Origin: Syntrophaceae bacterium UBA6112
Lineage (GTDB): Bacteria > Desulfobacterota > Syntrophia > Syntrophales > UBA5619
Assembly: GCA_002423465.1 (NCBI GenBank)
Contig: DIWG01000067.1
Location: forward strand, 1-25,584
DNA length: 25,584 nt
Reading direction: 5' to 3'
Below the pieces are notes generated by a model. The model saw only the letters and a list, made by a program, of their open reading frames with translations. It had not been told where the DNA came from and made no database searches. Shown one piece after another: positions 7,815-15,571 of this stretch. The position numbers and the translations under genes were made by a program. Each line of letters opens with the position of its first letter. Within the stretch, counting starts at the first letter, position 1.

Positions 7815-9065
7815 ATGGATCAAACTCAAATGGATGACCTGCTCCTTTACTTCCTGCGTGCGAGTCCGGAAAAAACAAATGACGGCAGGGTCAAGCCGTT
7901 GTCGGAAGCGGATTGGGCGGATCTCCTCCAGCAGTCGGCCAGGCATAAGATTACCCCTCTGCTTTACCATCGTCTGAAAACATTCCATCCGGACATCTCC
8001 ATTCCGCCCAGCGTGACGAAAAGACTGCGGCAGGCCTATCTCGATAATTCTGCCAGGAATCTGAGACTATACGACAATCTTTGCGGGGTCCTGAAGATTT
8101 TCCGCCGTGATCGTATACCGGTCATTGTGCTCAAGGGGGCGCACCTGGCCGAGTTTGTCTATGATAATCGCGCCCTTCGGTTCATGGGAGATCTGGACCT
8201 TCTGGTACGGAAGGATGATTTGATGAGGGTTGACGCACTTCTGCTTGAGATGGGGTGCACTCCGACCATCCATAACCGGATCGTGGGAAAGGATAATAAT
8301 GAATTTGTCTATGTCATGCCGAAGCGGGACGTGAGTCTGGAGATCCATTGGAGCATCCTTTCTCCCATGTTTCCCTTTACCATAGACACCGATGGGCAAT
8401 GGGAAAGGTCGAAATCCGTACTCATCGCCGGAGTGGATGCCGCGGTTTTCTGTCCGGAAGATCTGTTGCTGCATCTCTGCCTGCATGCGGGCTGCACGCA
8501 TGGTTTTGAGCCCGGGCTGAGACTCTTTTACGACATTGACGAGATCCTTCGGCATGACAGGAAGGGTATGGATTGGGGGCTGGTGCAGCACCGCAGCCGT
8601 GAATGGGGCATCGGAAAATGTGTTTACCTCACGTTGGAGCTTACCAGGGAGTTTTTGGGGGTGGCTTTGCCGGAGGGGTTGATGGAGGCCCTCAAACCCA
8701 ATGATTTTGACGAACGCTTTGTCGCTTTGGCTCGGGAGCAGATTTTTTCGCGAAAGCTGCGGACCGGTCCTCCGTTGTCCATGTGGCCGGCTGTCGCCCA
8801 ATTCTGGGGCTCCGCCCGACTGCGGGATAAGATCTCTCTTTTTCTGAAAGGCTTTTTCCTTCCCCGGAAAGCCATGGCCCGGCTGTATCCGGTCCCCGCC
8901 GATTCCATACGAATCTATTTCTACTACTGTGCACGCTTGAGAGACCTCCTGCGCGCGTATGGTGGCGACGTTTGGCGGTGGCTGAAATGTGATAAGGAAA
9001 TGAAATCCTTTGCCAAAGAGGGAAAAGATCTCACTACCCTCAAAGATTGGCTGATGTCGCCCTGA
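7815..9065 (+). CDS. Nucleotidyltransferase-family protein (NTP_transf_5 type)
   Basis: A 416-residue protein of the uncharacterised nucleotidyltransferase family found often in RiPP and polysaccharide clusters. Visible hallmarks are VLKGAHL (Lys107-Gly108), the metal-binding-like GDLDLLV (Asp126 and Asp128) and LEIHWSIL (Glu176-Trp179). It starts at ATG 7815 with GGAGG 5 nt upstream, 25 nt after the transporter, and is apparently the last gene of the operon. The biochemical role in such clusters is unknown; transfer of a nucleotide to peptide or protein is only a guess. No terminator hairpin with a T-run is obvious after it. Confidence 0.85.
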   Translation: MDQTQMDDLLLYFLRASPEKTNDGRVKPLSEADWADLLQQSARHKITPLLYHRLKTFHPDISIPPSVTKRLRQAYLDNSARNLRLYDNLCGVLKIFRRDRIPVIVLKGAHLAEFVYDNRALRFMGDLDLLVRKDDLMRVDALLLEMGCTPTIHNRIVGKDNNEFVYVMPKRDVSLEIHWSILSPMFPFTIDTDGQWERSKSVLIAGVDAAVFCPEDLLLHLCLHAGCTHGFEPGLRLFYDIDEILRHDRKGMDWGLVQHRSREWGIGKCVYLTLELTREFLGVALPEGLMEALKPNDFDERFVALAREQIFSRKLRTGPPLSMWPAVAQFWGSARLRDKISLFLKGFFLPRKAMARLYPVPADSIRIYFYYCARLRDLLRAYGGDVWRWLKCDKEMKSFAKEGKDLTTLKDWLMSP

Positions 9066-9145
9066 CTTGTTTCCGGCCCAACACCGGACATCGGCCATTT
9101 CGCGTTCGTTTACAACAGGAACTGTCCAGATCCCTTCAAAATATC

Positions 9146-9335
9146 CCTCAATATGTTGAGGTTCCACCAAATATTGAGGCCAAATGAATCATTTCATGCT
9201 TTTTCGCCGTTCTCTTCTGTTGGTCTAATCAATTGTTATTAAGGATGAATCAGAACTTCTGGTTTCCCTTCGGCTATTGGCAAGCCATTTGCTGTTACAC
9301 CTTCATGATTCTCATAATCATACGAAAGAAGGTCC
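9146..9335 (+). repeat. Dispersed ~190-bp intergenic repeat, copy 2
   Basis: CCTCAATAT (9146-9154) and ATATTGAGG (9171-9179) form the inverted-repeat head. The body is shared with copies 1 and 3, notably GGTTTCCCTTCGGC and ATTGGCAAGCCATTTGCT. It occupies most of the 422-bp gap between the nucleotidyltransferase and the OmpA-like gene. In the remaining 9336-9487 I see only the AGGAG ribosome site. Confidence 0.85.
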
Positions 9336-9487
9336 TTTCGGAGAAGCGTATTGAGTTGTCACAGACGATGACTTCACTGTAATCACGACGATCGAGGTAC
9401 CCCGGCTTCAGCTTGTCGCAGTCGTGGGCGGTATGCGGTATCGTGCTGCTGATTGTGGAGGCAGGAAGGGTTGGCAGGAGATAAATC

Positions 9488-10783
9488 ATGTTAAGAAATT
9501 TCCTACGAATGTTTTTATTTACCATGGTGAGTTTATTGCTCATAGGTTGTTCTTTTCAAAAAGCCATAACCCCATCTCATTCTGCAGATGTCGCTATTGA
9601 GTCGAAGTCAGGCCAGCCTAACCAGAAGGTCGATAACACGATAGCTGAAAAACCGATTGCTGCTGCTCCATCTCAACCCTTTGAAGCTGAAAAAGAGTTG
9701 AAGCCCGTAAAAGAAACCGGCTCTGCAATCGGGCAGGCACCGGTTTCTAAAGCGGAAGCCGTACCAGAGAAAGTTTCCATTACCCTGAATGTGCAATTTG
9801 ACACCGGCAAAGCAGACATCAAACCAAAATATTACAATGACATTAAAGGAATTGCCGACTTTATGAGCAAACATCCCTCAACGTCGGCGGTCATCGCAGG
9901 ACATACAGACAATGTCGGCAAAGAGGGGGGCAACATTCAACTATCCCTTCGACGTGCCGTGAATATGGGAGCATATCTTACTGAGAAATTTGGTGTCGAC
10001 GGTTCACGCATCAAGGTGATTGGCTATGATTTCCAAAAACCAATTGCCAGCAACAAAACAGCGGAAGGAAGACAGAAGAACCGCAGAGCCGAAATCCACA
10101 TTGAAACGAATGTAATTCCGAGTAGGTCATACTCTTTTTTTGAAGATTCGGATCTTCCTAAAGGCGGATTTTCTATAGTAAATCAAGAAACAATCGATGC
10201 AAAGATTAGATCCTTTAAGGAAGAAAAGGGAGTCGCATCCTATATTTCTAAAGTAGTTGAGGGGCCTACGCTGGAACTTTATGCAATGTGGGGGAAAATC
10301 TTCTCCCACTGTGCCATCCGTATCGCAACGGATCAATATCCATTTTATCAACTTGAGTTACAAGCCTTGCCTGATTTAGAAAAAGCGGGCCTGAAAGATT
10401 TTCATCAAATTGAGGCGGCAATATATTTATTAGGTGTGACCATAGATCAATTTGATATTGTGGAATTTACCGACAAACTTGAACGAGCAAAATTGGATAA
10501 TTTTGAACCCCATTATGCAACAATGCCCATTTGCATTGACGATGAAGCCACCCCAAAAGCAACACAATGGTATAAGGATTGCCTTAGTCGCCATGCTGGA
10601 AGTTATAATCCTGAACATGCGCTCAAAGCAGGGAATCCAACAAAAGTATTCGACTATAATCCGGTTATCCACAATTGCTGTAATTTTGCAGAAGAAGCTT
10701 TGGCAGCCTGTGGATTAGCACATTGTTTTGATTTGGGAAAAAGCACCGGCCTTGATCACAAAACCGGACCGCTGGAAGAATAA
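9488..10783 (+). CDS. OmpA-family lipoprotein with papain-like (NlpC/LRAT-type) C-terminal half
   Basis: A 431-residue lipoprotein: signal peptide with lipobox LLIGC (Cys21), a Pro/Ala/Lys-rich spacer (~30-92), then an OmpA C-terminal peptidoglycan-binding domain (~95-206) with GHTDNVG and the NRRAEI end. Residues ~210-431 are not part of OmpA. They contain SHCAIRI (His274) and, much later, HNCCNFAEEALAAC (Cys397/398). A His followed by an NC-x-x-F motif is the circularly permuted papain-like layout of LRAT/PPPDE/YiiX-type proteins. A hydrolase or acyltransferase acting at the envelope is therefore possible but unproven. AGGAG lies 6 nt before ATG 9488. The base composition is visibly more AT-rich than the neighbouring cob genes, which suggests separate origin. 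Confidence 0.8.
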   Translation: MLRNFLRMFLFTMVSLLLIGCSFQKAITPSHSADVAIESKSGQPNQKVDNTIAEKPIAAAPSQPFEAEKELKPVKETGSAIGQAPVSKAEAVPEKVSITLNVQFDTGKADIKPKYYNDIKGIADFMSKHPSTSAVIAGHTDNVGKEGGNIQLSLRRAVNMGAYLTEKFGVDGSRIKVIGYDFQKPIASNKTAEGRQKNRRAEIHIETNVIPSRSYSFFEDSDLPKGGFSIVNQETIDAKIRSFKEEKGVASYISKVVEGPTLELYAMWGKIFSHCAIRIATDQYPFYQLELQALPDLEKAGLKDFHQIEAAIYLLGVTIDQFDIVEFTDKLERAKLDNFEPHYATMPICIDDEATPKATQWYKDCLSRHAGSYNPEHALKAGNPTKVFDYNPVIHNCCNFAEEALAACGLAHCFDLGKSTGLDHKTGPLEE

Positions 10784-10827
10784 CGGCTTGGCTGATGCCG
10801 CTGTTCCCCCCTTTCTTCACGGGGTTC

Positions 10828-11030
10828 CCTCAATATATTGAGGTTCCGCCAAATATGGAGGCCAAACGTATCGTTTCATCCTTTTCCGCTTCCTGGGTTC
10901 TCTTATCTAAGCATATGTTATTAAATGTATAATCAATACTTTTGGTTTCCCTTCGGCGATTGGCAGGCCATTTGCTATTACAATCATATGATCCTTGTCA
11001 TCCTACGAATGATCAATAAGGTCGCAATTC
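10828..11030 (+). repeat. Dispersed ~190-bp intergenic repeat, copy 3
   Basis: The head is a perfect 16-bp palindrome CCTCAATATATTGAGG (10828-10843) plus ATATGGAGG (10853-10861), a one-mismatch partner of the first arm. The body (TGTTATTAAATG, GGTTTCCCTTCGGCGATTGGCAGGCCATTTGCT) matches copy 2 best. It fills much of the 395-bp gap before the BON gene. I see no gene in 11031-11178, only the GAGGAG site. Confidence 0.85.
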
Positions 11031-11178
11031 GGATCCTTGCCGGAGAAGGTGTGGATATTTGGAAAGGGGGGCATTCATCGGGTCCGGAAAGATTTTGTCA
11101 GGGCTTGCCATGCTGTGGGGAGAAAATGTTTCATAACCCATCATTTCACTACAAACTTACAGAAGAGGAGTAACCGCA

Positions 11179-11493
11179 ATGAAAAAGAGAAATATCGTTA
11201 TCCACTTTTTAGTGCTTCTGATGCTGATCGTCGCCTTTGGAGCCTGTGCGGCGACACGCACACATGAAAGTACAGGTGAATACATCGACGATTCGGTCAT
11301 CACGACCAAGGTAAAATCCCTGCTGGCAGAAGATAATTTTCTAAAGTCATTTCAGATTAGTGTCGAAACGTACCAGGGCACGGTGCAACTGAGCGGCTTC
11401 GTTAATTCTCAAAAGGCCGTTGACAAGGCAAGTGAAATCACAAGGAGTGTCAAAGGAGTAAAATCCTTAAAGAACAATCTGATCGTGAAATAG
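11179..11493 (+). CDS. BON-domain lipoprotein
   Basis: A 104-residue protein with a signal peptide ending AFGAC (Cys23 as probable lipidation site) and one BON domain (~residues 36-104). The domain contains DDSVITTKVKSLLAEDNF, GTVQLSGFVNSQKAVDKA and a final VKGVKSLKNNLIV (all family-typical). BON proteins (OsmY type) sit in the periplasm or outer membrane and are tied to envelope stress or membrane binding. ATG 11179 has GAGGAG 8 nt upstream. It is monocistronic by spacing, with repeat copy 3 upstream and a strong hairpin downstream. Like the OmpA-like gene it is AT-richer than the cob genes. Confidence 0.88.
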   Translation: MKKRNIVIHFLVLLMLIVAFGACAATRTHESTGEYIDDSVITTKVKSLLAEDNFLKSFQISVETYQGTVQLSGFVNSQKAVDKASEITRSVKGVKSLKNNLIVK

Positions 11494-11577
11494 ACGATCA
11501 TTGTTCTTTGTTGATTGATAAACCAAAAGCGCTCTGTTTTCATTTTCACAGATTGCCATGCGTGGCTCGTTCAACCC

Positions 11578-11615
11578 GATTGTATGCGGAATTCCATTGA
11601 GTTCCGCATACAATC
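11578..11615 (+). terminator. Strong hairpin after the BON gene
   Basis: GATTGTATGCGGAA (11578-11591) and TTCCGCATACAATC (11602-11615) form a perfect 14-bp stem with a 10-nt loop. The following bases (CCATTCCTTTTCC) are pyrimidine-rich but lack a clean T-run. It could be a bidirectional terminator or an mRNA-stabilising element. Confidence 0.5.
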
Positions 11616-11666
11616 CCATTCCTTTTCCGGTGATTGTCCTTAATGGATTGAAAGAAAGGAGAACTC

Positions 11667-11852
11667 GTGTTCATGAATCAGACGACATCAGAGCAGGGAT
11701 GGAATCAGCTTCAGGCTCACATAGAGGGCTTTTTTAACCAGGCTCTCAGAAACGATGTGCAGAGAATCGAATACAAGCCGCGATTTATCGCCCATCTGGC
11801 GGAGAGCCCTTCCGAACATCATCAGAGTAAACGCCAGGAAATGAGTACGTAA
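11667..11852 (+). CDS. Small hypothetical protein
   Basis: A 61-residue soluble, charged protein (WNQLQAHIEGFFNQ, RIEYKPRFIAHLAES) of no family I recognise. GTG 11667 is 5 nt after an AAGGAG site, and ATG 11673, two codons in, is the alternative. The good ribosome site and the non-biased composition argue that it is translated. It sits 51 nt before the DUF3185-like gene and may be co-transcribed with it. Confidence 0.5.
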   Translation: MFMNQTTSEQGWNQLQAHIEGFFNQALRNDVQRIEYKPRFIAHLAESPSEHHQSKRQEMST

Positions 11853-11903
11853 AGGGAATGAGAGTCGTTTGCCCCATTAAAGCTAAGGAAACGGGAGTGT
11901 TCT

Positions 11904-12170
11904 ATGAAACGAAAAAGCATAATAGCGATCATCTTGATCGCACTGGGAATCGTGGCGTTCGCTTACCAGGGCATCACCTACACAACCAGAGAGAAAGTCG
12001 TCGATCTGGGTCCGATTCAGGTGACCGCTCAGAAAAATAAAACGCTTCCGCTTCCGCTTCCGCCCATTGTGGGGCCTGTTGCGCTCACGGGCGGCATTGT
12101 GTTGCTGGCTGATAGGAAGCAGGAAAGGCTGATGTGGACAAAATTTTGTCCCACGGGGTGGTGCCAATGA
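11904..12170 (+). CDS. DUF3185-like small membrane protein with altered C-terminus
   Basis: Residues 1-75 match a small two-helix membrane protein family common in deltaproteobacteria: IIAIILIALGIVAFAYQGI, YTTREKVVDLGPIQVTA, then PLPPIVGPVALTGGIVLL. The family normally ends a few residues after the second helix with a GSRK-like tail. Here the frame continues as ADRKQERLMWTKFCPTGWCQ, whereas the +1 frame reads LIGSRKG and stops at 12130-12132. This suggests a small indel near 12105. The present stop overlaps the lpxR start as ATGA, so the longer form could still be used for translational coupling. GGGAG precedes ATG 11904 by 6 nt. The function is unknown. Confidence 0.75.
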   Translation: MKRKSIIAIILIALGIVAFAYQGITYTTREKVVDLGPIQVTAQKNKTLPLPLPPIVGPVALTGGIVLLADRKQERLMWTKFCPTGWCQ

Positions 12171-13222
12171 ACGCCCGATGTCTCCGATTCTTGGGATGGA
12201 TCATATTGATCCTTTTCCTGAATGTTCCCATGATTCAGGGTGCGACACCCGACCCGGAACGGGAAAATCCCGGGACGTTCAGTCTGTATTTTGAAAACGA
12301 CCTCTTCTTCAACAGGGATCAACATTACACCAATGGGGTCAAATTCACTTGGATTTCACCTGATTTGACGAGTTACGCCGAAAACAAAAAGCTGCCCCAC
12401 TGGAGCCACCGTTATATCCGCATGCTGCCCTTCATCAATGAACCGGAGTTGAAACGCAATGTGGCCTTTTCGATCGGCCAGGCCATGTACACACCAGCGG
12501 ATACGAAGAGAGAAGATCTGATTGAGAATGACAGACCTTATGCGGGATGGACCTATGCTGCCGCAGCCTTTCACAGCAAGGATGAACGGCGTTTGGATTC
12601 CTTGGAAATCCAAGTGGGCCTTGTCGGTCCGCAGTCATACGCCCAATTCACACAAAAGGCTATTCATGATCTCAGGGGTTTTGAGAGTCCCCAAGGGTGG
12701 GACAATCAGTTGAAGAACGAGCCGGGATTGAACTTCATCTATGCGCGGAAATGGCGCGTATTCGATACCGGCATGGGAAAGGGCCTGGGGGGCGATGTGC
12801 TCACGCTGATGGGCGGTGCTGTGGGAAACATATACACCTATGCCAATGCGGGGATGGAGGCCCGCTTCGGCTGGAACGTTCCGGTTGACTTCGGAGAGTC
12901 CCAGATCCAGCCGGCCAGCAGCTCCAATGCCCCCGTCACGGCTGACTATTCCCATCTTTCCGGTCTTGAAAAATATAGTCTGTTTTTTTTCACAACCGCG
13001 AACGGCCGGGCCGTACTCAGGGATATCTTCCTGGACGGCAATACGCTGGCCCGCAGCCACAGCGTTGACAAGGAATTCTTCGTCGGCAATGTGGCCTTTG
13101 GCATCGTTATGATTTTCTACCGGATGAAAATCTCGATCGCCGAAGTAATCCGCACCAGAGAATTTCATGACCAGCAAGGGGAACAGAAATTTGCTTCCAT
13201 TACCCTTTCCTTCACCTATTGA
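12167..13222 (+). CDS. lpxR: LpxR-like lipid A 3'-O-deacylase (DUF2219)
   Basis: A 351-residue outer-membrane beta-barrel protein. The signal peptide runs to about residue 26 (VPMIQGA). Next comes the family hallmark FENDLFFNRDQHYTNG, holding the Asn-Asp pair and the YTNG motif, then NDRPYAGWTY, LEIQVGLVGPQS and a final aromatic beta-strand ASITLSFTY. In Salmonella, LpxR removes the 3'-linked acyloxyacyl chain from lipid A. I chose ATG 12167, which leaves a clean signal peptide and an ATGA overlap with the upstream stop. GTG 12134 would add 11 non-signal-like residues. Deacylase activity is inferred from the family. It implies a lipid A-bearing outer membrane. Confidence 0.85.
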   Translation: MNARCLRFLGWIILILFLNVPMIQGATPDPERENPGTFSLYFENDLFFNRDQHYTNGVKFTWISPDLTSYAENKKLPHWSHRYIRMLPFINEPELKRNVAFSIGQAMYTPADTKREDLIENDRPYAGWTYAAAAFHSKDERRLDSLEIQVGLVGPQSYAQFTQKAIHDLRGFESPQGWDNQLKNEPGLNFIYARKWRVFDTGMGKGLGGDVLTLMGGAVGNIYTYANAGMEARFGWNVPVDFGESQIQPASSSNAPVTADYSHLSGLEKYSLFFFTTANGRAVLRDIFLDGNTLARSHSVDKEFFVGNVAFGIVMIFYRMKISIAEVIRTREFHDQQGEQKFASITLSFTY

Positions 13223-13297
13223 TCACCCGTTCCTTCATGTTTCTTGTGAAGCCTGTGGAATCATGGTTGACCGGGAGAGATATGGATTGAGGTCGTG

Positions 13298-13661
13298 ATG
13301 ATGTCAGACACGGGGGTAGAAACCCAACTTCGCCTTGCCAATACCGAGTTGAAAAAGCGAATTGCGCTGCTGGAAGAAAAGCTGCTGGAGTAAGGAGTGG
13401 ACCGGGGATGCTCCGCATGATTCCGAGAAACGCTATCGACGGCTCTTTGAATCAGCCAAGGACGGCATCCTGATCCTCGATGCCGATACGGGCAAGGGCG
13501 ACGATACCCTGCAGGAAAGGGTTTTGGAGATCCCTCTGAGCCTTGGCGAGATGGTGCTGGTGGTGTATGAAGGACCTGGCCGCCAAAGTGCGGGATTCGG
13601 TGAGAGAAATCTGAGTGATGCCGTGCAGTCGATCATCCAAACTCGTTCAGTTCAACCGTGA
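13298..13661 (+). pseudogene. Decayed PAS-sensor / receiver-domain gene remnant
   Basis: Three pieces in different frames look like parts of a signalling protein. At 13298-13393, ETQLRLANTELKKRIALLEE is a coiled-coil linker ending in TAA. At about 13418-13490, another frame reads EKRYRRLFESAKDGILILDA, the start of a PAS domain. At about 13567-13615, a third frame gives MKDLAAKVRDSVREI then stop, the typical last helix of a response-regulator receiver domain. The middle is missing. The open frame through the region is an artefact of these shifts. The 3' end runs into the cobK stop. Confidence 0.6.
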
Positions 13662-14450
13662 AGGAATGAGACCCTGCAAAGCGGCGATGAGGGCTGCCGG
13701 TTGGTCGAAGGCTGGGTCCCTTGAGGATCTTTCCGGCCGGCCGATAACGATGATCCGGCAGTTGGCTTCTTCGGCCGCGGCGAGCTTCGCATCGATGCCG
13801 CCGGCCCGGCCGCTCTCCTTGGTGACGATTACGCCGACGGCGAAGCGGCGGATCACGGCAAGGTTTTGCGCCAATGAAAAGGGGCCGCGTCCGGCGATGA
13901 TGCGGTCTTCAGGAATGCCGGCGGCCCGGCAGGCAGCCAGCGATTCCGGGGCGTTGAGGATGCGGACGGCGAGCGGAACGCCGGTCCGGCGGGCGCCCTG
14001 AGCGTAGGGGGCAAGGTTCCGGGAGCCCGTCGTCAGGAGGACCGGACGCCCTTCGGCGAAAGCCATTTGCGCCGCCTCGGCGTGGTCGGCAGCAAAGGAA
14101 ACCCTGCTTCCCGGGGCGCCGATTCGGCGGTCGCTTTTCGGCTGCAAAACCTCGGCGCGCCTGAAGATGAGGCAGGGAATCCCGAGGCGGGCGGCCGCCT
14201 CATGGGCGGCCGCGTGGGCGGCAACAGCGTAGGGATGGGCGGCGTCCACGATCGCCCGGATTCCCTTTCCCCTGCCGAGTGTAACCAACCCGTCCACATC
14301 GAGGCGACCCATCCGCCGGGAGATCCGGGGATGGTCGCCGATCGCGAGGGGGGCGTCCGTCGCCGTGGAGACGAGGACTTCGTATCCCGCCCGGACGAGT
14401 CCCTCGGCGAGGGGGGCCGTTTCGCTCGTGCCGCCGATGAGTAGAATCAT
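13647..14450 (-). CDS. cobK: Precorrin-6A / cobalt-precorrin-6A reductase
   Basis: 267 residues. It reduces (cobalt-)precorrin-6A in corrin ring synthesis using NAD(P)H. Visible features are the N-terminal nucleotide-binding MILLIGGTSETAPLAEGL, VDAAHPYA in the first domain, VLLTTGSRNL, AGRGPF and VTKESGRAGG, all CobK/CbiJ hallmarks. The frame is open for 39 codons upstream, but the ATG at 14450 fits the family start and has AAGAGGA just before it. It is the last gene of the minus-strand cobalamin operon, 76 bp after cobJ. A truncated relative lies at 459-748. Confidence 0.93.
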   Translation of the reverse strand: MILLIGGTSETAPLAEGLVRAGYEVLVSTATDAPLAIGDHPRISRRMGRLDVDGLVTLGRGKGIRAIVDAAHPYAVAAHAAAHEAAARLGIPCLIFRRAEVLQPKSDRRIGAPGSRVSFAADHAEAAQMAFAEGRPVLLTTGSRNLAPYAQGARRTGVPLAVRILNAPESLAACRAAGIPEDRIIAGRGPFSLAQNLAVIRRFAVGVIVTKESGRAGGIDAKLAAAEEANCRIIVIGRPERSSRDPAFDQPAALIAALQGLIPSRLN

Positions 14451-14526
14451 GCCCGGTCCTCTTGGGAATCGGGAAAACGCGTCACCCGACGATGGGATGG
14501 CGGAGCCGTGCCGATCCTCCCCGGGG

Positions 14527-15300
14527 TCATACCCCGTACCCCCTGGGCGTGACAAACCAATCGGCAATCCGCCTGGTCGAGCTGTTCCCGATGATCACGA
14601 TGCTCCGCATGTCGATCGGAAGTCCGCGAAAGCGCTCCAGGTCGGAAAGCAGGATCTTTTCTTCCGGCGTGCCCACCGCAATTCCCACGCCCACGGGCGT
14701 TGTCCCGGCACGGTGGCGGCGGAAGATCTCCGCCGCTTCATCCAACTGCCGGGTGCGTTTCTGCGAGCGAGGGTTGTAGAGGGCGACGACCAGATCGGCG
14801 GCCGCAACCGCCTCCAGCCGCCCGCGGATCGTCTCCCAGGGGACGAGGAGGTCGCTCAGGCTCAGCGTCGCGAAGTCGCACATGAGGGGCGCCCCGAGGC
14901 TCGCTGCCAGAGCGTTTGCGGCGGAGACGCCCGGTACGATCTCGATGGACACAATCGATCCCGTTGCCCCGGCAAGCTCCAGGACGAGGCCGGCCATCCC
15001 ATAGACCCCCGGATCTCCCGAGGAGATAAGGGCGACGATCTCACCCGCCTCCGCCCGCTCCAGGGCCATTCGGCACCGCTCCACCTCGCGGGTCATTCCC
15101 GTGGCGATCCGTTCCTTTCCCGCCGTCAGATCCCGAACCAGCTCCAGGTAGCGCGTGTAGCCCGCGACGACCGTGCTCTTCGCGATCGCCTCCTCCGCGC
15201 GCCGCGTCCGATCCAACGGACCTCCGGGGCCGATTCCGACTACGAAAATCCTTCCCGGGCAAGTGCGATCTTGATTCCGTTGTACACTTTTTTTCTGCAT
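14527..15300 (-). CDS. cobJ: (Cobalt-)precorrin-3B C17-methyltransferase
   Basis: 257 residues; the CobJ/CbiH enzyme that methylates C17 and contracts the corrin ring. Tetrapyrrole methylase motifs seen are FVVGIGPGG near the N-terminus, ISSGDPGVYGM, VPGVSAANALAA, VALYNPRSQKR and IIGNSSTRRI. ATG 15300 has AGAGGAG 4-5 nt upstream; the frame extends to an ATG at 15345, which is less likely. Its first codons lie in a 77-bp sequence duplicated at the end of cbiG, and the plus-strand transporter block separates the two genes. cobJ therefore needs its own promoter now, which I could not identify. Confidence 0.94.
   Translation of the reverse strand: MQKKSVQRNQDRTCPGRIFVVGIGPGGPLDRTRRAEEAIAKSTVVAGYTRYLELVRDLTAGKERIATGMTREVERCRMALERAEAGEIVALISSGDPGVYGMAGLVLELAGATGSIVSIEIVPGVSAANALAASLGAPLMCDFATLSLSDLLVPWETIRGRLEAVAAADLVVALYNPRSQKRTRQLDEAAEIFRRHRAGTTPVGVGIAVGTPEEKILLSDLERFRGLPIDMRSIVIIGNSSTRRIADWFVTPRGYGV
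15222..15298. repeat. 77-bp direct repeat A (cbiG/cobJ junction copy at cobJ)
   Basis: It aligns without gaps to 20781-20857, with 69 of 77 bases identical by eye. On the minus strand it encodes the CobJ N-terminus in one frame. In another frame it still encodes a CbiG-like tail, VYNGIKIALAREGFS, followed by a stop. Confidence 0.9.
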
Positions 15301-15538
15301 TCGCTCCTCTTCTCGGTCAATTTTCCCTCGATTGACCTTACTCATCCCCGCTCCGTAATCACGAGTACATGATAAATCTTTTTTACGTCAAGAGAATTTT
15401 CGAAATACCCCTCCACGAACTGCACGTGTGCCTGATAAAATGGAGATGCCGAGTGATCGGAGATGCTCCGGGGAAGCATGATCTGAATGCTCTTCGCCGG
15501 GGAAAATCCCAAATAATGATCATTCGACCATTTTTTTC

Positions 15539-15566
15539 TTGACAACCATTCTTCATTCTGTATAGA
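15539..15566 (+). promoter_or_regulatory. Probable sigma-70 promoter of the transporter block
   Basis: TTGACA (15539-15544), a 16-bp spacer and TATAGA (15561-15566). It is the best promoter match in 15301-15759, a 459-bp gap that otherwise holds no convincing gene. It would start transcription near 15573 and leave a leader of about 185 nt before tctC. Confidence 0.5.
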
Positions 15567-15571
15567 GTTCA

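Noticed and set aside
8067..9170. 367-codon minus-strand ORF opposite the nucleotidyltransferase gene
   Set aside because: The sense gene has clear family motifs and a GGAGG site. The antisense frame is His/Gln-rich shadow sequence starting inside repeat copy 2.
753..13222. Classical insertion sequence or integrase-driven island around the RiPP block
   Set aside because: No transposase, integrase or tRNA target is visible. The only boundary marks are the cobK remnant and the intergenic repeats.
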